Under the pieces are notes generated by a model, which saw only the letters and a program-made list of their open reading frames with translations, was not told where the DNA came from and did not search any database. From the NCBI GenBank assembly GCA_029865345.1, contig JAOUHD010000010.1:1-45448 (forward strand): a DNA stretch of 45,448 bases, in the 5' to 3' direction. The stretch comes from Nitrospira sp. (GTDB lineage: Bacteria; Nitrospirota; Nitrospiria; Nitrospirales; Nitrospiraceae). Both the position numbers and the translations under genes were made by a program. Shown one piece after another: positions 17,384-25,456 of the stretch; position 1 is the stretch's first letter, and each line of letters begins with the position of its first letter.

Positions 17384-18970
17384 ATGACCGGCTTTCCGTG
17401 GCTCACATTACTGGTCCTCCTCCCGCTGGCCGGGGCCATTGCTGTCTTCTCGGTGAACGAGCGCTCCATCAAGGTGACGGCTCTCGCTGTAGCCGTAGCC
17501 AACCTCCTGATCTCACTCCCACTCTGGTGGTTGTTCGATGCATCATCTGGTGAGATGCAGTTCGTGGAATCAGCGCGGTGGATCCCGTCGCTGTCCATCA
17601 ATTATCGGCTTGGACTTGATGGAATCAGCCTCCCGCTCGTTCTCATGACGACGGTCCTGATGCCGCTCTGCATCCTGATCTCATGGCATTCCATCGAGAT
17701 CAGGATGCGGAGTTTCATGGCCATGTTGCTCATTATGGAAAGCGCCATGATCGGCGTGTTCACCGCGCTGGATTTCGTGCTGTTCTATGTCTTTTGGGAA
17801 GCGATGCTGATTCCGATGTACCTGTTGATCGGGATCTGGGGTGGGCCGAATCGTCTCTACGCCGCGATCAAATTCTTGCTCTATACGCTCGCCGGCAGTG
17901 TCTTGCTACTGGTCGCGATCTTGGTGCTGTATTTCCAGGGCGGCCATACGTTCGACATTCTTCAATTGAGTCAAGGCACCTATTCCCATTCGTTGCAATT
18001 CTGGCTCTTCCTCGCGTTCTTCGCCGCATTCGCCGTCAAAGTTCCCATGTTCCCCTTCCATACCTGGCTGCCCGACGCGCACGTGGAAGCACCCACAGCC
18101 GGCAGCGTCATACTCGCCAGCGTACTGCTCAAGATGGGCACCTATGGGTTTTTACGTTTCAGCCTGCCGATGTTACCTGACGCCTCTCAAGCATTTACGC
18201 CATTGATGGTGGCGCTCTCCATTGTCGCCATCATCTATGGGGCCTACATGGCACTAGCTCAGTCCGACTTAAAAAAACTCATCGCCTATTCGAGTGTGAG
18301 CCACATGGGATTTGTCACGCTCGGCCTCTTTATGTTTAATATTCAAGGAATCGAAGGCGCCGTCATGCAGATGGTGAACCACGGCATCACTACTGGTGGA
18401 CTCTTTCTCTGCGTTGGAATGATTTACGAACGCACCCATAGCCGACAGATCGCCGACAATATCGGCCTCACGAAGCCGATGCCACGGTATGCGACCTTCC
18501 TCGTCATTTTTTCATTGTCTTCATTGGGGCTGCCCGGCACAAACAGTTTCGTCGGAGAGTTTATGGTTCTTGCAGGTGCCTTCCTCTGGAGCAAGATCGC
18601 CACGGCCTTTGCGTTGTTGGGAATTATCCTGGCGGCAGCCTACTTACTCTGGATGGTCCAACGTGTCGCCTTCGGCGTCCCCGATCCGCATATGCTCCCG
18701 AAGCTTCGCGATGTGAACCTGCGTGAGATGATCACCGTGGTGCCACTTGTCGTCTTGATCTTCGTGATCGGGATCTTCCCGAACCCCATCCTGACTCGCA
18801 TGCATCCCAGCGTAGAGAAAGTCATCGCGCGCGTCTTCCCGCCGGCTGCTGAACACGCGTCGGTCATGCCTAGGATGACCCCATTCACTCCATCTGTGGA
18901 ACGGATCACCTCACAGACTGGACCGACGTTCAGTCAAGAAACGCAGACCGCATCTGAGGGCCGACCATGA
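17384..18970 (+). CDS. nuoM: NADH-quinone oxidoreductase subunit M
   Basis: 528 residues from the ATG at 17384, preferred because AGGAG sits 5 bases upstream; a TTG at 17345 would add 13 residues with no ribosome site. It is an antiporter-like pumping subunit. Key motifs are LFYVFWEAMLIPMYLLIG, the Lys in FAVKVPMFPFHTWLPDAHVE, the following APTAGSVILASVLLKMGTYG, and IAYSSVSHMGFVTLGLF. The C-terminal extension (about 490-528), rich in Pro, Thr and Ser after the last helix, is longer than needed and probably cytoplasmic. Its stop overlaps the nuoN start by four bases (ATGA). Confidence 0.96.
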   Translation: MTGFPWLTLLVLLPLAGAIAVFSVNERSIKVTALAVAVANLLISLPLWWLFDASSGEMQFVESARWIPSLSINYRLGLDGISLPLVLMTTVLMPLCILISWHSIEIRMRSFMAMLLIMESAMIGVFTALDFVLFYVFWEAMLIPMYLLIGIWGGPNRLYAAIKFLLYTLAGSVLLLVAILVLYFQGGHTFDILQLSQGTYSHSLQFWLFLAFFAAFAVKVPMFPFHTWLPDAHVEAPTAGSVILASVLLKMGTYGFLRFSLPMLPDASQAFTPLMVALSIVAIIYGAYMALAQSDLKKLIAYSSVSHMGFVTLGLFMFNIQGIEGAVMQMVNHGITTGGLFLCVGMIYERTHSRQIADNIGLTKPMPRYATFLVIFSLSSLGLPGTNSFVGEFMVLAGAFLWSKIATAFALLGIILAAAYLLWMVQRVAFGVPDPHMLPKLRDVNLREMITVVPLVVLIFVIGIFPNPILTRMHPSVEKVIARVFPPAAEHASVMPRMTPFTPSVERITSQTGPTFSQETQTASEGRP

Positions 18971-20436
18971 TGACCTTCTCGCCGACAGACCTCTTCCTGA
19001 TCCTACCGGAGTTGCTGATCGTCACGGCAGCCTGCATCATACTCGTGCTCGATCCGGTACTGCGGGCATCCGACAAGGACGGTTTGGTATGGCTGAGCCT
19101 AGGAACACTGGCCGTGTGCATGGGCTTGACAGCTTCCCAGATGAACACTTCAGCCGCAATCTTCAGTGGACTCGTCGTGATTGATGCGTACGGAGCCTTT
19201 TGGAAACTGCTCCTCTACTTCGTCACCGGCCTGACCATTCTCCTGTCCCATTCCTACTTGAAGGAAGAGCGGCTGTACTTCGGCGAATATTACGGCTTCG
19301 TCTTACTCTCGCTCTTGGGAATGATGGTCATGGTCTCGTCGTCCGATTTATTGACACTCTATCTGGGCACTGAACTGATGTCCCTCTCGCTGTATGTCAT
19401 GGTGGGCCTGAAGCGATCGGAACCTCGCTCCTTGGAAGCCTCGGCCAAGTACTTTGTGTTGGGAGCGTTCTCATCTGGAATCCTCCTCTATGGCATCTCG
19501 CTCCTCTATGGCGCGACCGGAAGCACCAGACTTCCGGAGATCGCCGCAGCGATCTCCGGCCGTAACCTGGACGATCCGCTCTTGTTGTTTGCCACGATCC
19601 TGCTCACGGTCGGATTCGGGTTTAAACTCGCCGTGGTGCCGTTTCACATGTGGACGCCGGATGTCTATCAAGGCGCTCCTACCTCCGTCACCGCCTTCAT
19701 GGCGGTCGCATCCAAAGCCGCAAGCTTCGGCGCATTCCTCAGAGTGTTCATGGAAGGGCTCGGTGGCCTGAAAGCCAACTGGTCTGCGATGTTCCTCCTG
19801 CTTTGCCTCGCCACCCTGATCTTGGGAAATATCCTCGCATTGGTGCAGACGAATGTGAAACGCATGCTGGCCTACTCAAGCATTGCCCATGCCGGCTACG
19901 CGTTGATCGGTGTGGTTGCAACGGGACACATGGAGAACTCGTCCGGTATCGCCAGCGTGCTGCTTTATCTCTCGCTCTACGCATTCATGACATTCGGTGC
20001 GTTCGCCATCGTCGCCATGCTTCGCAAGGGCGGAATCGAGGGAGTAAACATCGAAGATTTCACCGGTCTTGCCAAACGGCATCCTGTGGCTGCACTGCTC
20101 ATGTTGATCTTTATGGTCTCGCTGGCAGGCATTCCTCCGACCGCAGGGTTTATTGGAAAACTGTATGTCTTTATGTCGGCGGTGGAAGCCGGCCTGCCAT
20201 GGCTGGCTGCCGTGGCGCTCATCTTTGCCGTCATCTCAGCCTATTACTACCTCAGGCTGGTGATGGTCATGTACATGCGCGAGCCGAGTGATCTGTCGAG
20301 CACGAGCCCTCGGATGGTCATGTCACCGGCTCTCTCTATCGTGCTGGCCTGCGCGGTGGCCGGGGTGGTGATCTTTGGGATCTATCCCAACCCACTCGTG
20401 AACTTCGCCATGCAAGCGGTATCGGCGCTCAAGTAA
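18967..20436 (+). CDS. nuoN: NADH-quinone oxidoreductase subunit N
   Basis: 489 residues, the antiporter-like subunit closest to NuoK among L, M and N. Key pieces are the Glu in YLGTELMSLSLYVMVGLKR, the Lys in GFGFKLAVVPFHMWTPDVYQ, then GAPTSVTAFMAVASKAASF and LAYSSIAHAGYALIG. The length is typical. Translation is probably coupled to nuoM through the overlapping ATGA at 18967; a second ATG at 18970 is possible. It closes the nuo set, so all 14 subunits are encoded once and in canonical order in this operon. Confidence 0.97.
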   Translation: MMTFSPTDLFLILPELLIVTAACIILVLDPVLRASDKDGLVWLSLGTLAVCMGLTASQMNTSAAIFSGLVVIDAYGAFWKLLLYFVTGLTILLSHSYLKEERLYFGEYYGFVLLSLLGMMVMVSSSDLLTLYLGTELMSLSLYVMVGLKRSEPRSLEASAKYFVLGAFSSGILLYGISLLYGATGSTRLPEIAAAISGRNLDDPLLLFATILLTVGFGFKLAVVPFHMWTPDVYQGAPTSVTAFMAVASKAASFGAFLRVFMEGLGGLKANWSAMFLLLCLATLILGNILALVQTNVKRMLAYSSIAHAGYALIGVVATGHMENSSGIASVLLYLSLYAFMTFGAFAIVAMLRKGGIEGVNIEDFTGLAKRHPVAALLMLIFMVSLAGIPPTAGFIGKLYVFMSAVEAGLPWLAAVALIFAVISAYYYLRLVMVMYMREPSDLSSTSPRMVMSPALSIVLACAVAGVVIFGIYPNPLVNFAMQAVSALK

Positions 20437-20460
20437 GACCATTGTGGTTTGCCGATCCGC

Positions 20461-21318
20461 ATGCGGAGCATCATGACCGTCCTCCGCTTTCTGATCGAGA
20501 CATTGACCACCTTCTTGCGCCAGGGCTGCCCGAGCCTGGCGGCAGCCTTGGCCTTTTTCTCCTTACTCTCGCTCTTTCCTCTCGTCTTTCTTCTCCTGTA
20601 TGGGATCAGCTTCCTGGTCAGCCAAAACATCATCGGCGAGCAATTCATTCTCAGCTTCCTGAAGGGCTTTCTGCCGTCATTGGGTGAACGATTGGCTGAA
20701 GAACTCCATCGGATCAGCGTATTAGAAGGTGTGCGCTGGCTGGTATTTCTGTCGTTCTTCTGGTTTGGAGGGCTCGTCTTTTACGAGCTTGACTACGCAC
20801 TCAACGTGGTATTTGAAAGCACCCAAAAGCGTCACCCGTTGATTTCTACTGCGATCTCCATAGCCCTGCTGGGATCGACAGGACTTCTAATGTTCATCTC
20901 CTATGTCGCCACGCAGACCATCGCCTTTTTGACTGCCTATGCCCCGAAGCTGTGGGGGCTCGATCTCGTCGCCCTTGCCGCCCATGATTTTCATCTCACA
21001 TACACGCTCCCCTTTACCCTGGCATTCCTGACGGTGAGCCTGTTGTACCGCCTGGTGCCACGCCGCCGCCCACAGTGGAGCCACGCTATGGTAGGCGCGT
21101 TGACGTTCGGCCTGCTCTGGGTTTCGGCGAAGTTGCTGTTCCTCAGCTACAGCGACTATGCCACGGTGTACGCCAGGCTCTACGGATCGTTACTCGAGGT
21201 CGTGCTCTTATTGCTCTGGGTCTATTATTCTGCCGGGCTCTTGCTGTTCGGTGGGATTATCGCTCGCAAGCTACAACAGCTCACCTACTCGTCACAGGTG
21301 CCCGCTGATAGGGGTTAG
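20461..21318 (+). CDS. YihY/BrkB-family inner-membrane protein
   Basis: About 285 residues with six predicted membrane helices. The family signature near the N-terminus is visible (SLAAALAFFSLLSLFPLVF, then a long helix), as are the later TFGLLWVSAKLLFLSYSDYATVY and YGSLLEVVLLLLWVYYSAGL. This family was once called ribonuclease BN, but that assignment is no longer accepted; some members are called BrkB and the function is unsettled. The start is ambiguous: ATG at 20461 lacks a ribosome site, ATG at 20473 has GGAG only 4 bases upstream, and a TTG at 20449 is also open. It is 12-36 bp after nuoN on the same strand and may be cotranscribed with it. Confidence 0.88.
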   Translation: MRSIMTVLRFLIETLTTFLRQGCPSLAAALAFFSLLSLFPLVFLLLYGISFLVSQNIIGEQFILSFLKGFLPSLGERLAEELHRISVLEGVRWLVFLSFFWFGGLVFYELDYALNVVFESTQKRHPLISTAISIALLGSTGLLMFISYVATQTIAFLTAYAPKLWGLDLVALAAHDFHLTYTLPFTLAFLTVSLLYRLVPRRRPQWSHAMVGALTFGLLWVSAKLLFLSYSDYATVYARLYGSLLEVVLLLLWVYYSAGLLLFGGIIARKLQQLTYSSQVPADRG

Positions 21319-21360
21319 CCGAGAGGGTGGAGTGTGATGACCGATGGTACATCCCATGAC

Positions 21361-22521
21361 TTAGCGGCTGAGAACGCCCCGGAGCTGAAGATAACGCACG
21401 ATGGCTGAGTGGGTGACAAGTCCAACCATTTCTCCATCCTGCATGACCACTAGGCGACCCCACCCTTCACGAGCCATACGCTCCAGCGCATGCATCACAG
21501 GAATATCCGGCTCGATCACTAACGATTCCGAACGGGGGCGCATCACCTGCTCGACCCTGCGCCAAGGCCACAGCGACGGCGGAACACTCTGAATCTCAAC
21601 CGTGGTGATGAGTCCCACCAGGCGCCCATCCTCTAACACTGGGAACCCGCCGTAGCCATAGGATTGGAAGTGCTGATTCACCGCCACATCCAACGTGCAA
21701 TGCGACGGAATCGAGGTGACCGTCGTCGTCATGACCTCCCGAATAGGGACCGTCGCCAGAGCTTGACGCATGACCGCTTGACGACGACTCGCCAGAGCTG
21801 CGGCGAAGAGAAACATGCCGATGACTACAACCCACCCGCCGTTCGATGCCATCGACGTGGGTAGTCCGCCGCTCGCAGACCCGTACAGCACAACAAGGCC
21901 CGTCAGTCCCAACATCACTCCAAATGCCAATCCGACCCCTGCAGCTTGTTTGGTCGCTCGATAAAAATTGTCTCCCCATGCCCACAGTCCCGCACGTAAC
22001 ATTCGTCCGCCGTCCAGTGGAAAACCTGGAATCATATTGAAGAGCCCGATTTGGATATTCACGAAGCCCAGCAAGGCTCCAAGCATGATCCACCCCTGGA
22101 GACCATGTTGCCGTTGCATCGTCTCCGCCAGCTCCACAAACACAAAACAAAGACCGCCGATCACAAAGCTGACCGCCGGCCCGGCCAACGCAATGAGGAA
22201 TTCAGCGCGGGGTGTGGGGGCTTCCTTCCGCATGTGAGCCACGCCGCCAAAAATAAACAGCGTAATCTTTTCAATGGGAATGCGGTAGTACAACGCGACG
22301 TAAGAATGGCCGAGCTCATGCAAGAGCACGGAGACGAATAATAGGACTGCTGCGAGGCCCCCCATAGCCCAATAACGTTCTGGAGTGAGCCCGGGCAAAT
22401 TGTCCGGTAGATACTCAGTCGAGAGTGACCAGGTGACCAGGAGAAACACCACGAACCATGAAGCATGGACGCGGATCGGAATTCCCAACGCGCGGCCGAT
22501 TTCCCAGGAAGGTACCTGCAT
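21361..22521 (-). CDS. M50-family site-2-type membrane metalloprotease with two CBS domains
   Basis: 386 residues. It is an intramembrane zinc protease of the S2P/SpoIVFB class. The zinc site is HELGH at residues 68-72, and the third ligand is Asp170 in NMIPGFPLDGGRML. About six hydrophobic helices lie in residues 20-250. Residues 255-386 hold a tandem CBS pair (PIREVMTTTVTSIPSH... and VEQVMRPRSESLVIEP...), which in this architecture senses adenine nucleotides. It is convergent with the YihY gene and divergent from the deacetylase gene; its start is 69 bp from that ATG. The substrate is unknown. Confidence 0.93.
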   Translation of the reverse strand: MQVPSWEIGRALGIPIRVHASWFVVFLLVTWSLSTEYLPDNLPGLTPERYWAMGGLAAVLLFVSVLLHELGHSYVALYYRIPIEKITLFIFGGVAHMRKEAPTPRAEFLIALAGPAVSFVIGGLCFVFVELAETMQRQHGLQGWIMLGALLGFVNIQIGLFNMIPGFPLDGGRMLRAGLWAWGDNFYRATKQAAGVGLAFGVMLGLTGLVVLYGSASGGLPTSMASNGGWVVVIGMFLFAAALASRRQAVMRQALATVPIREVMTTTVTSIPSHCTLDVAVNQHFQSYGYGGFPVLEDGRLVGLITTVEIQSVPPSLWPWRRVEQVMRPRSESLVIEPDIPVMHALERMAREGWGRLVVMQDGEMVGLVTHSAIVRYLQLRGVLSR

Positions 22522-22577
22522 TCACAACACCGTACCAGCGGAGTACGCAAAGGGTCAATCTTCTCCACCGGTTCAGG

Positions 22578-22593
22578 TATACTAGCCCCTATG
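22578..22593 (+). promoter_or_regulatory. Candidate -10 element directly before the deacetylase start (leaderless?)
   Basis: A near-consensus TATACT at 22578-22583 lies 7 bases before the ATG at 22591. If used as a -10, transcription would begin at about 22590-22591, at the start codon itself. No Shine-Dalgarno is present before the ATG, which fits a leaderless message. A convincing -35 is not visible (GTCAAT at 22554 is weak). Confidence 0.4.
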
Positions 22594-23307
22594 CGACGAC
22601 ACGTTCTGCGACGCCTGCTGATCGGCGTGCTGTTAGCCGCAACTCCAGGGCCATTCGTTCCAGTAGACGGTGTGGCCCAAGTGATCAAGTCCGGTCCACT
22701 AACCTGCCCGGGCGTGGCGCTGACGTTCGATCTCTGTCCCGTGCGCAAGGGGTCCGGCTACGATCGGCCGTTGATGGACTATCTCATCGCACACCGGATC
22801 CCCGCCACATTCTTCATGTCCGGCAAGTGGATGGCCAAACATGAACCGGAGGTGAACCATCTGCTGGGCATAGAATTTTTCGAAGTCGGGACGCATGGTG
22901 ACGTCCACGCCCACCTTCCCATGCACGATGCCGACGAACAACGCACGGAGATCCTTGGCCCTGTCAAAATCCTGCAGGACCACTATGCCCATACGGCGAC
23001 CTTGTTTCGGCCACCATACGGCGAATACAACGACGTGACCGTCGCCGTGGTGCAACTGCTCGGTCTGCAGTTCATCCAATGGAATATCGAATCGGGCGAT
23101 CCAGATCCAACACTCTCGGCAGAACACATCTTGGCCAGAGTCACCAAGCGGGTCAAGCCCGGCAGCATCATCGTCTTCCATGCGAACGGCAAGGGCAAGC
23201 AGACTCGGCAGGTGATCGAGCAACTGGCAACAAAGGTGCTCCCTCAGAAGGGGCTCCAACCCATGACTGTCAGCGAACTGTTGAATTGTCAGTCTCCGAC
23301 TCCATGA
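22591..23307 (+). CDS. Exported NodB-type polysaccharide deacetylase family protein
   Basis: 238 residues from the ATG at 22591; the upstream open frame overlaps the divergent protease gene and is rejected. Residues 1-29 are a signal peptide (RRH...RRLLIGVLLAATPG, AQ). The NodB motifs are motif 1 TFDLC (45-49; the usual form is TFDDG, so the second Asp is Leu), motif 2 HGDVH (His102, His106), motif 3 RPPYGEYN (140-147), and motif 5 IIVFHANG (His197). Metal-binding Asp47 is kept. It probably acts in the periplasm or cell wall on an N- or O-acetylated glycan; the substrate is unknown. Its stop overlaps the following acetyltransferase gene by four bases. Confidence 0.88.
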   Translation: MRRHVLRRLLIGVLLAATPGPFVPVDGVAQVIKSGPLTCPGVALTFDLCPVRKGSGYDRPLMDYLIAHRIPATFFMSGKWMAKHEPEVNHLLGIEFFEVGTHGDVHAHLPMHDADEQRTEILGPVKILQDHYAHTATLFRPPYGEYNDVTVAVVQLLGLQFIQWNIESGDPDPTLSAEHILARVTKRVKPGSIIVFHANGKGKQTRQVIEQLATKVLPQKGLQPMTVSELLNCQSPTP

Positions 23308-23777
23308 ACCAGCCAGTCATCCGGACGATGCAGGCAGACGACCGGGAAGCCGTGGTTCACCTCCTGGGTGAATCTGATCCCTGGAAGACACTCGGTTATA
23401 CAAAGGACGATTGGAACCGCATCTTCTGTCCGACACCATTGGGGCGAGACTGCTACGTTGCCCTCCTCGATGGACGAGTGGCAGGCGTCGCCATCGTGAA
23501 ACAGAAGTTTCTCCTGGGCGATTATCTGGAACTCTTGGGGGTGGCCGTGTGGGCTCGTCAGAACGGAGTCGGTGGGCAGCTGTTACGGCACATTGAGGAG
23601 CTCGTCTTTAAGAGGACCAAGAACCTCTTTGCCTGTGTGTCGGATTTCAACCAACCGGCGCGATCCTTTTACAAGAAGCACGGCTATCAAGAAATTGGCC
23701 CCATGCCGAACTTCCTGATTCCTGGCAGCGCAGAGATCTTGCTAAGAAAAACCGCTGGGCCCACCAGAAGCACATAA
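23304..23777 (+). CDS. GNAT-family N-acetyltransferase
   Basis: 157 residues starting at ATG 23304 within the stop of the deacetylase gene (ATGA overlap). The GNAT fold is visible: an N-terminal beta-alpha unit (VIRTMQADDREAVVHLL), the central strand YLELLGVAVWARQNGVGGQL with a Q/R-x-x-G-x-G/A type acetyl-CoA loop (RQNGVGG), and the C-terminal motif FNQPARSFYKKHGYQEIG. The acceptor substrate cannot be told from the sequence. Coupling to a deacetylase gene suggests linked regulation but not a shared substrate. Confidence 0.87.
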   Translation: MNQPVIRTMQADDREAVVHLLGESDPWKTLGYTKDDWNRIFCPTPLGRDCYVALLDGRVAGVAIVKQKFLLGDYLELLGVAVWARQNGVGGQLLRHIEELVFKRTKNLFACVSDFNQPARSFYKKHGYQEIGPMPNFLIPGSAEILLRKTAGPTRST

Positions 23778-23781
23778 ATAT

Positions 23782-23970
23782 ATGGCGCAAGTTGCCCTAG
23801 AACTTGCCTATTCGCTTTTTATTGAAGTGCTTTGTTATGGAACCGGCTACGTTGTACTTAGGTGCCTTGGCTTCCGTGAACTTGACAGACGAGAATATAT
23901 CGTTGGAATAGTGGGCTTCCTATTCTGGTTTATTATGGGCTTGTTGGTGTGGCTCTTCTTTTCCGTCTAA
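23782..23970 (+). CDS. Small two-helix membrane protein, unknown
   Basis: 62 residues, four bases after the acetyltransferase stop. It has two hydrophobic segments (about 5-27 and 40-61) joined by a charged hairpin (FRELDRREY) and ends in LLVWLFFSV. No family is recognised. Its base composition is noticeably more A+T-rich than its neighbours (for example CTTTTTATTGAAGTGCTTTG), and no strong ribosome site precedes the ATG, so expression may depend on coupling. The amphipathic pattern and tight packing favour a real gene. Confidence 0.5.
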   Translation: MAQVALELAYSLFIEVLCYGTGYVVLRCLGFRELDRREYIVGIVGFLFWFIMGLLVWLFFSV

Positions 23971-23981
23971 CGAGGTACCGT

Positions 23982-24380
23982 GTGAAGATACAAAAACTCC
24001 TCCATACCCGTATGCGAGTCAGCGATTTGGATGAAACCGTTCGATTCTATACGACTGTACTTGGCCTTGAGGTGATTGAGCGAAAGACGTCTCCGCGCGG
24101 CTCACACCTCGCTTTTCTAAAAGTACCCAATAGTGACGAGCTCATCGAGTTGACGAGTTTTCCTCCCAGTGGGCCGGTGAAAGTTCAGGAAGATCTCGTT
24201 CATCTAGCCTTTCAAGTCGAAAGCCTCGACGAAACGATTGCATCGCTTCATGCACAGGGTGTCACGATCGCCGATGGCCCCACGACAACATCTTCCGGAA
24301 GCCGGTTCATCTTCATTGATGCTCCCGACGGCTATGAAATTGAGATCATCGAACGGCCGGCCGGAGTGAAGATCGTCTAG
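23982..24380 (+). CDS. VOC/glyoxalase-superfamily protein (lactoylglutathione lyase-like)
   Basis: 132 residues from the GTG at 23982, chosen because AGGT lies just upstream and the protein then begins at the first beta strand; an upstream frame to 23949 overlaps the small membrane gene. Two beta-alpha-beta-beta-beta modules are visible. The four metal ligand positions of glyoxalase I are plausible: His8 (LLHTRMRVSD), Glu56 (DELIEL), His74 (LVHLAFQV) and Glu121 (DGYEIEII). Phrases such as DLDETVRFYTTVLGLEV and FIDAPDGYEIEI are typical. A role in methylglyoxal detoxification is likely by family but not certain. Confidence 0.87.
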   Translation: MKIQKLLHTRMRVSDLDETVRFYTTVLGLEVIERKTSPRGSHLAFLKVPNSDELIELTSFPPSGPVKVQEDLVHLAFQVESLDETIASLHAQGVTIADGPTTTSSGSRFIFIDAPDGYEIEIIERPAGVKIV

Positions 24381-24503
24381 CTTCCAGCAAATAGAGACTC
24401 GCCACTTTCAAGCTCCACGCACATTGACGATGTGACTCCCTCCGAAGTACCTTCTTCTCATCAACATACCGTGTGAATTCTCTGAATCAGGAGGACCGCT
24501 GAG

Positions 24504-25373
24504 ATGAAGAACGGGTTTTTCCGAGGACATGGGCTTGGTAACGATTATCTCGTGATGGATCCCAAAGACCTGACGTTCAAGCTAACACCAAAGACCATCA
24601 AAGCGATTTGCGATCGGAACTGGGGGCTCGGCAGCGACGGGATTTTGTCGTTGGTTCCGTCGAAGAAGGCCGATTTCGGGCTGCGCATTTTCAACCCGGA
24701 CGGCAGTGAGGCAGAAAAATCAGGGAACGGCCTCAGGATCTTCGCGCGCTATCTCCACGCGACCGGTAAAACAAAGAAGAAGCGCTTCACAGTCGAGACA
24801 AAGGGCGGGCTGGTCAGCATTGACCTGCAGGTAGACCGGCATGGCGATGCTGCCGCTGCGACGGTCGAGATGGGGATCGCCACGTTCAAGCCGGATGCGC
24901 TCCCCTGTTCACTTGAGGTGCCCGAGTTGATTCAGCAGCCGATCGAAGCTGGAGGCCGCTCGTTGATTTTTACCGGCGTGAGCGTCGGCAATCCCCATTG
25001 TGTCGTATTCAAGCCAACCGGAGAATCCTGGTCACGGGAAGAACTCTTGGCGCTTGGGCCAGCCCTGGAACACCACAAGCTGTTTCCTAAACGGACGAAC
25101 GTGCAGCTCGTCGTTCCAACCGGACGTAACGAAGTCTTCATTCTGATTTGGGAGCGAGGCGCCGGAGAGACGCAGGCCTCGGGCTCGTCATCCTGTGCGG
25201 CGGCCAGCGCAGCGGTTCGCTTAGGACTTGTGAGGAGCCCCGTCACCGTCAAGATGCCAGGGGGAGTGCTGAACATTGATGTGGCTCCGGACTTCAGCCT
25301 GACCATGAAAGGGCCGGTGGCCGAAGTCGCGCGAGGGATATTAAGCCCGTCGTTTATCCGGGGATTGAAATAG
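24504..25373 (+). CDS. Diaminopimelate epimerase homologue with Ser/Ser in place of both catalytic Cys
   Basis: 289 residues from the ATG at 24504, behind AGGAGG. The fold and most motifs are DapF: GHGLGNDYLVMD (8-19), FNPDGSEAEKSGNGLRIFAR, GNPHCVVF, FPKRTNVQLV and ERGAGETQ. In true DapF the two acid-base residues are cysteines in CGNG and in ACGSGACA. Here they are Ser73 (KSGNG) and Ser226 (ASGSSSCA), directly seen as TCA and TCG codons. A third usual Cys after GNGxR is Ile. Classical Cys-based epimerisation is therefore doubtful. It may be a distinct subfamily acting on a related amino acid or a related isomerisation, with the true DapF elsewhere. Routine annotation would still call it dapF. 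Confidence 0.85.
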   Translation: MKNGFFRGHGLGNDYLVMDPKDLTFKLTPKTIKAICDRNWGLGSDGILSLVPSKKADFGLRIFNPDGSEAEKSGNGLRIFARYLHATGKTKKKRFTVETKGGLVSIDLQVDRHGDAAAATVEMGIATFKPDALPCSLEVPELIQQPIEAGGRSLIFTGVSVGNPHCVVFKPTGESWSREELLALGPALEHHKLFPKRTNVQLVVPTGRNEVFILIWERGAGETQASGSSSCAAASAAVRLGLVRSPVTVKMPGGVLNIDVAPDFSLTMKGPVAEVARGILSPSFIRGLK

Positions 25374-25456
25374 CGAACCATCGATCGTTATAGCCAGCCG
25401 ACGGAAAGCTCCGGTGTACTCCTGGAATTCTTACGATGATACATGGCGATTGACGC

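Noticed and set aside
20461..21318. Ribonuclease BN assignment for the YihY protein
   Set aside because: Historical misannotation; the sequence is a multi-helix membrane protein without nuclease motifs.
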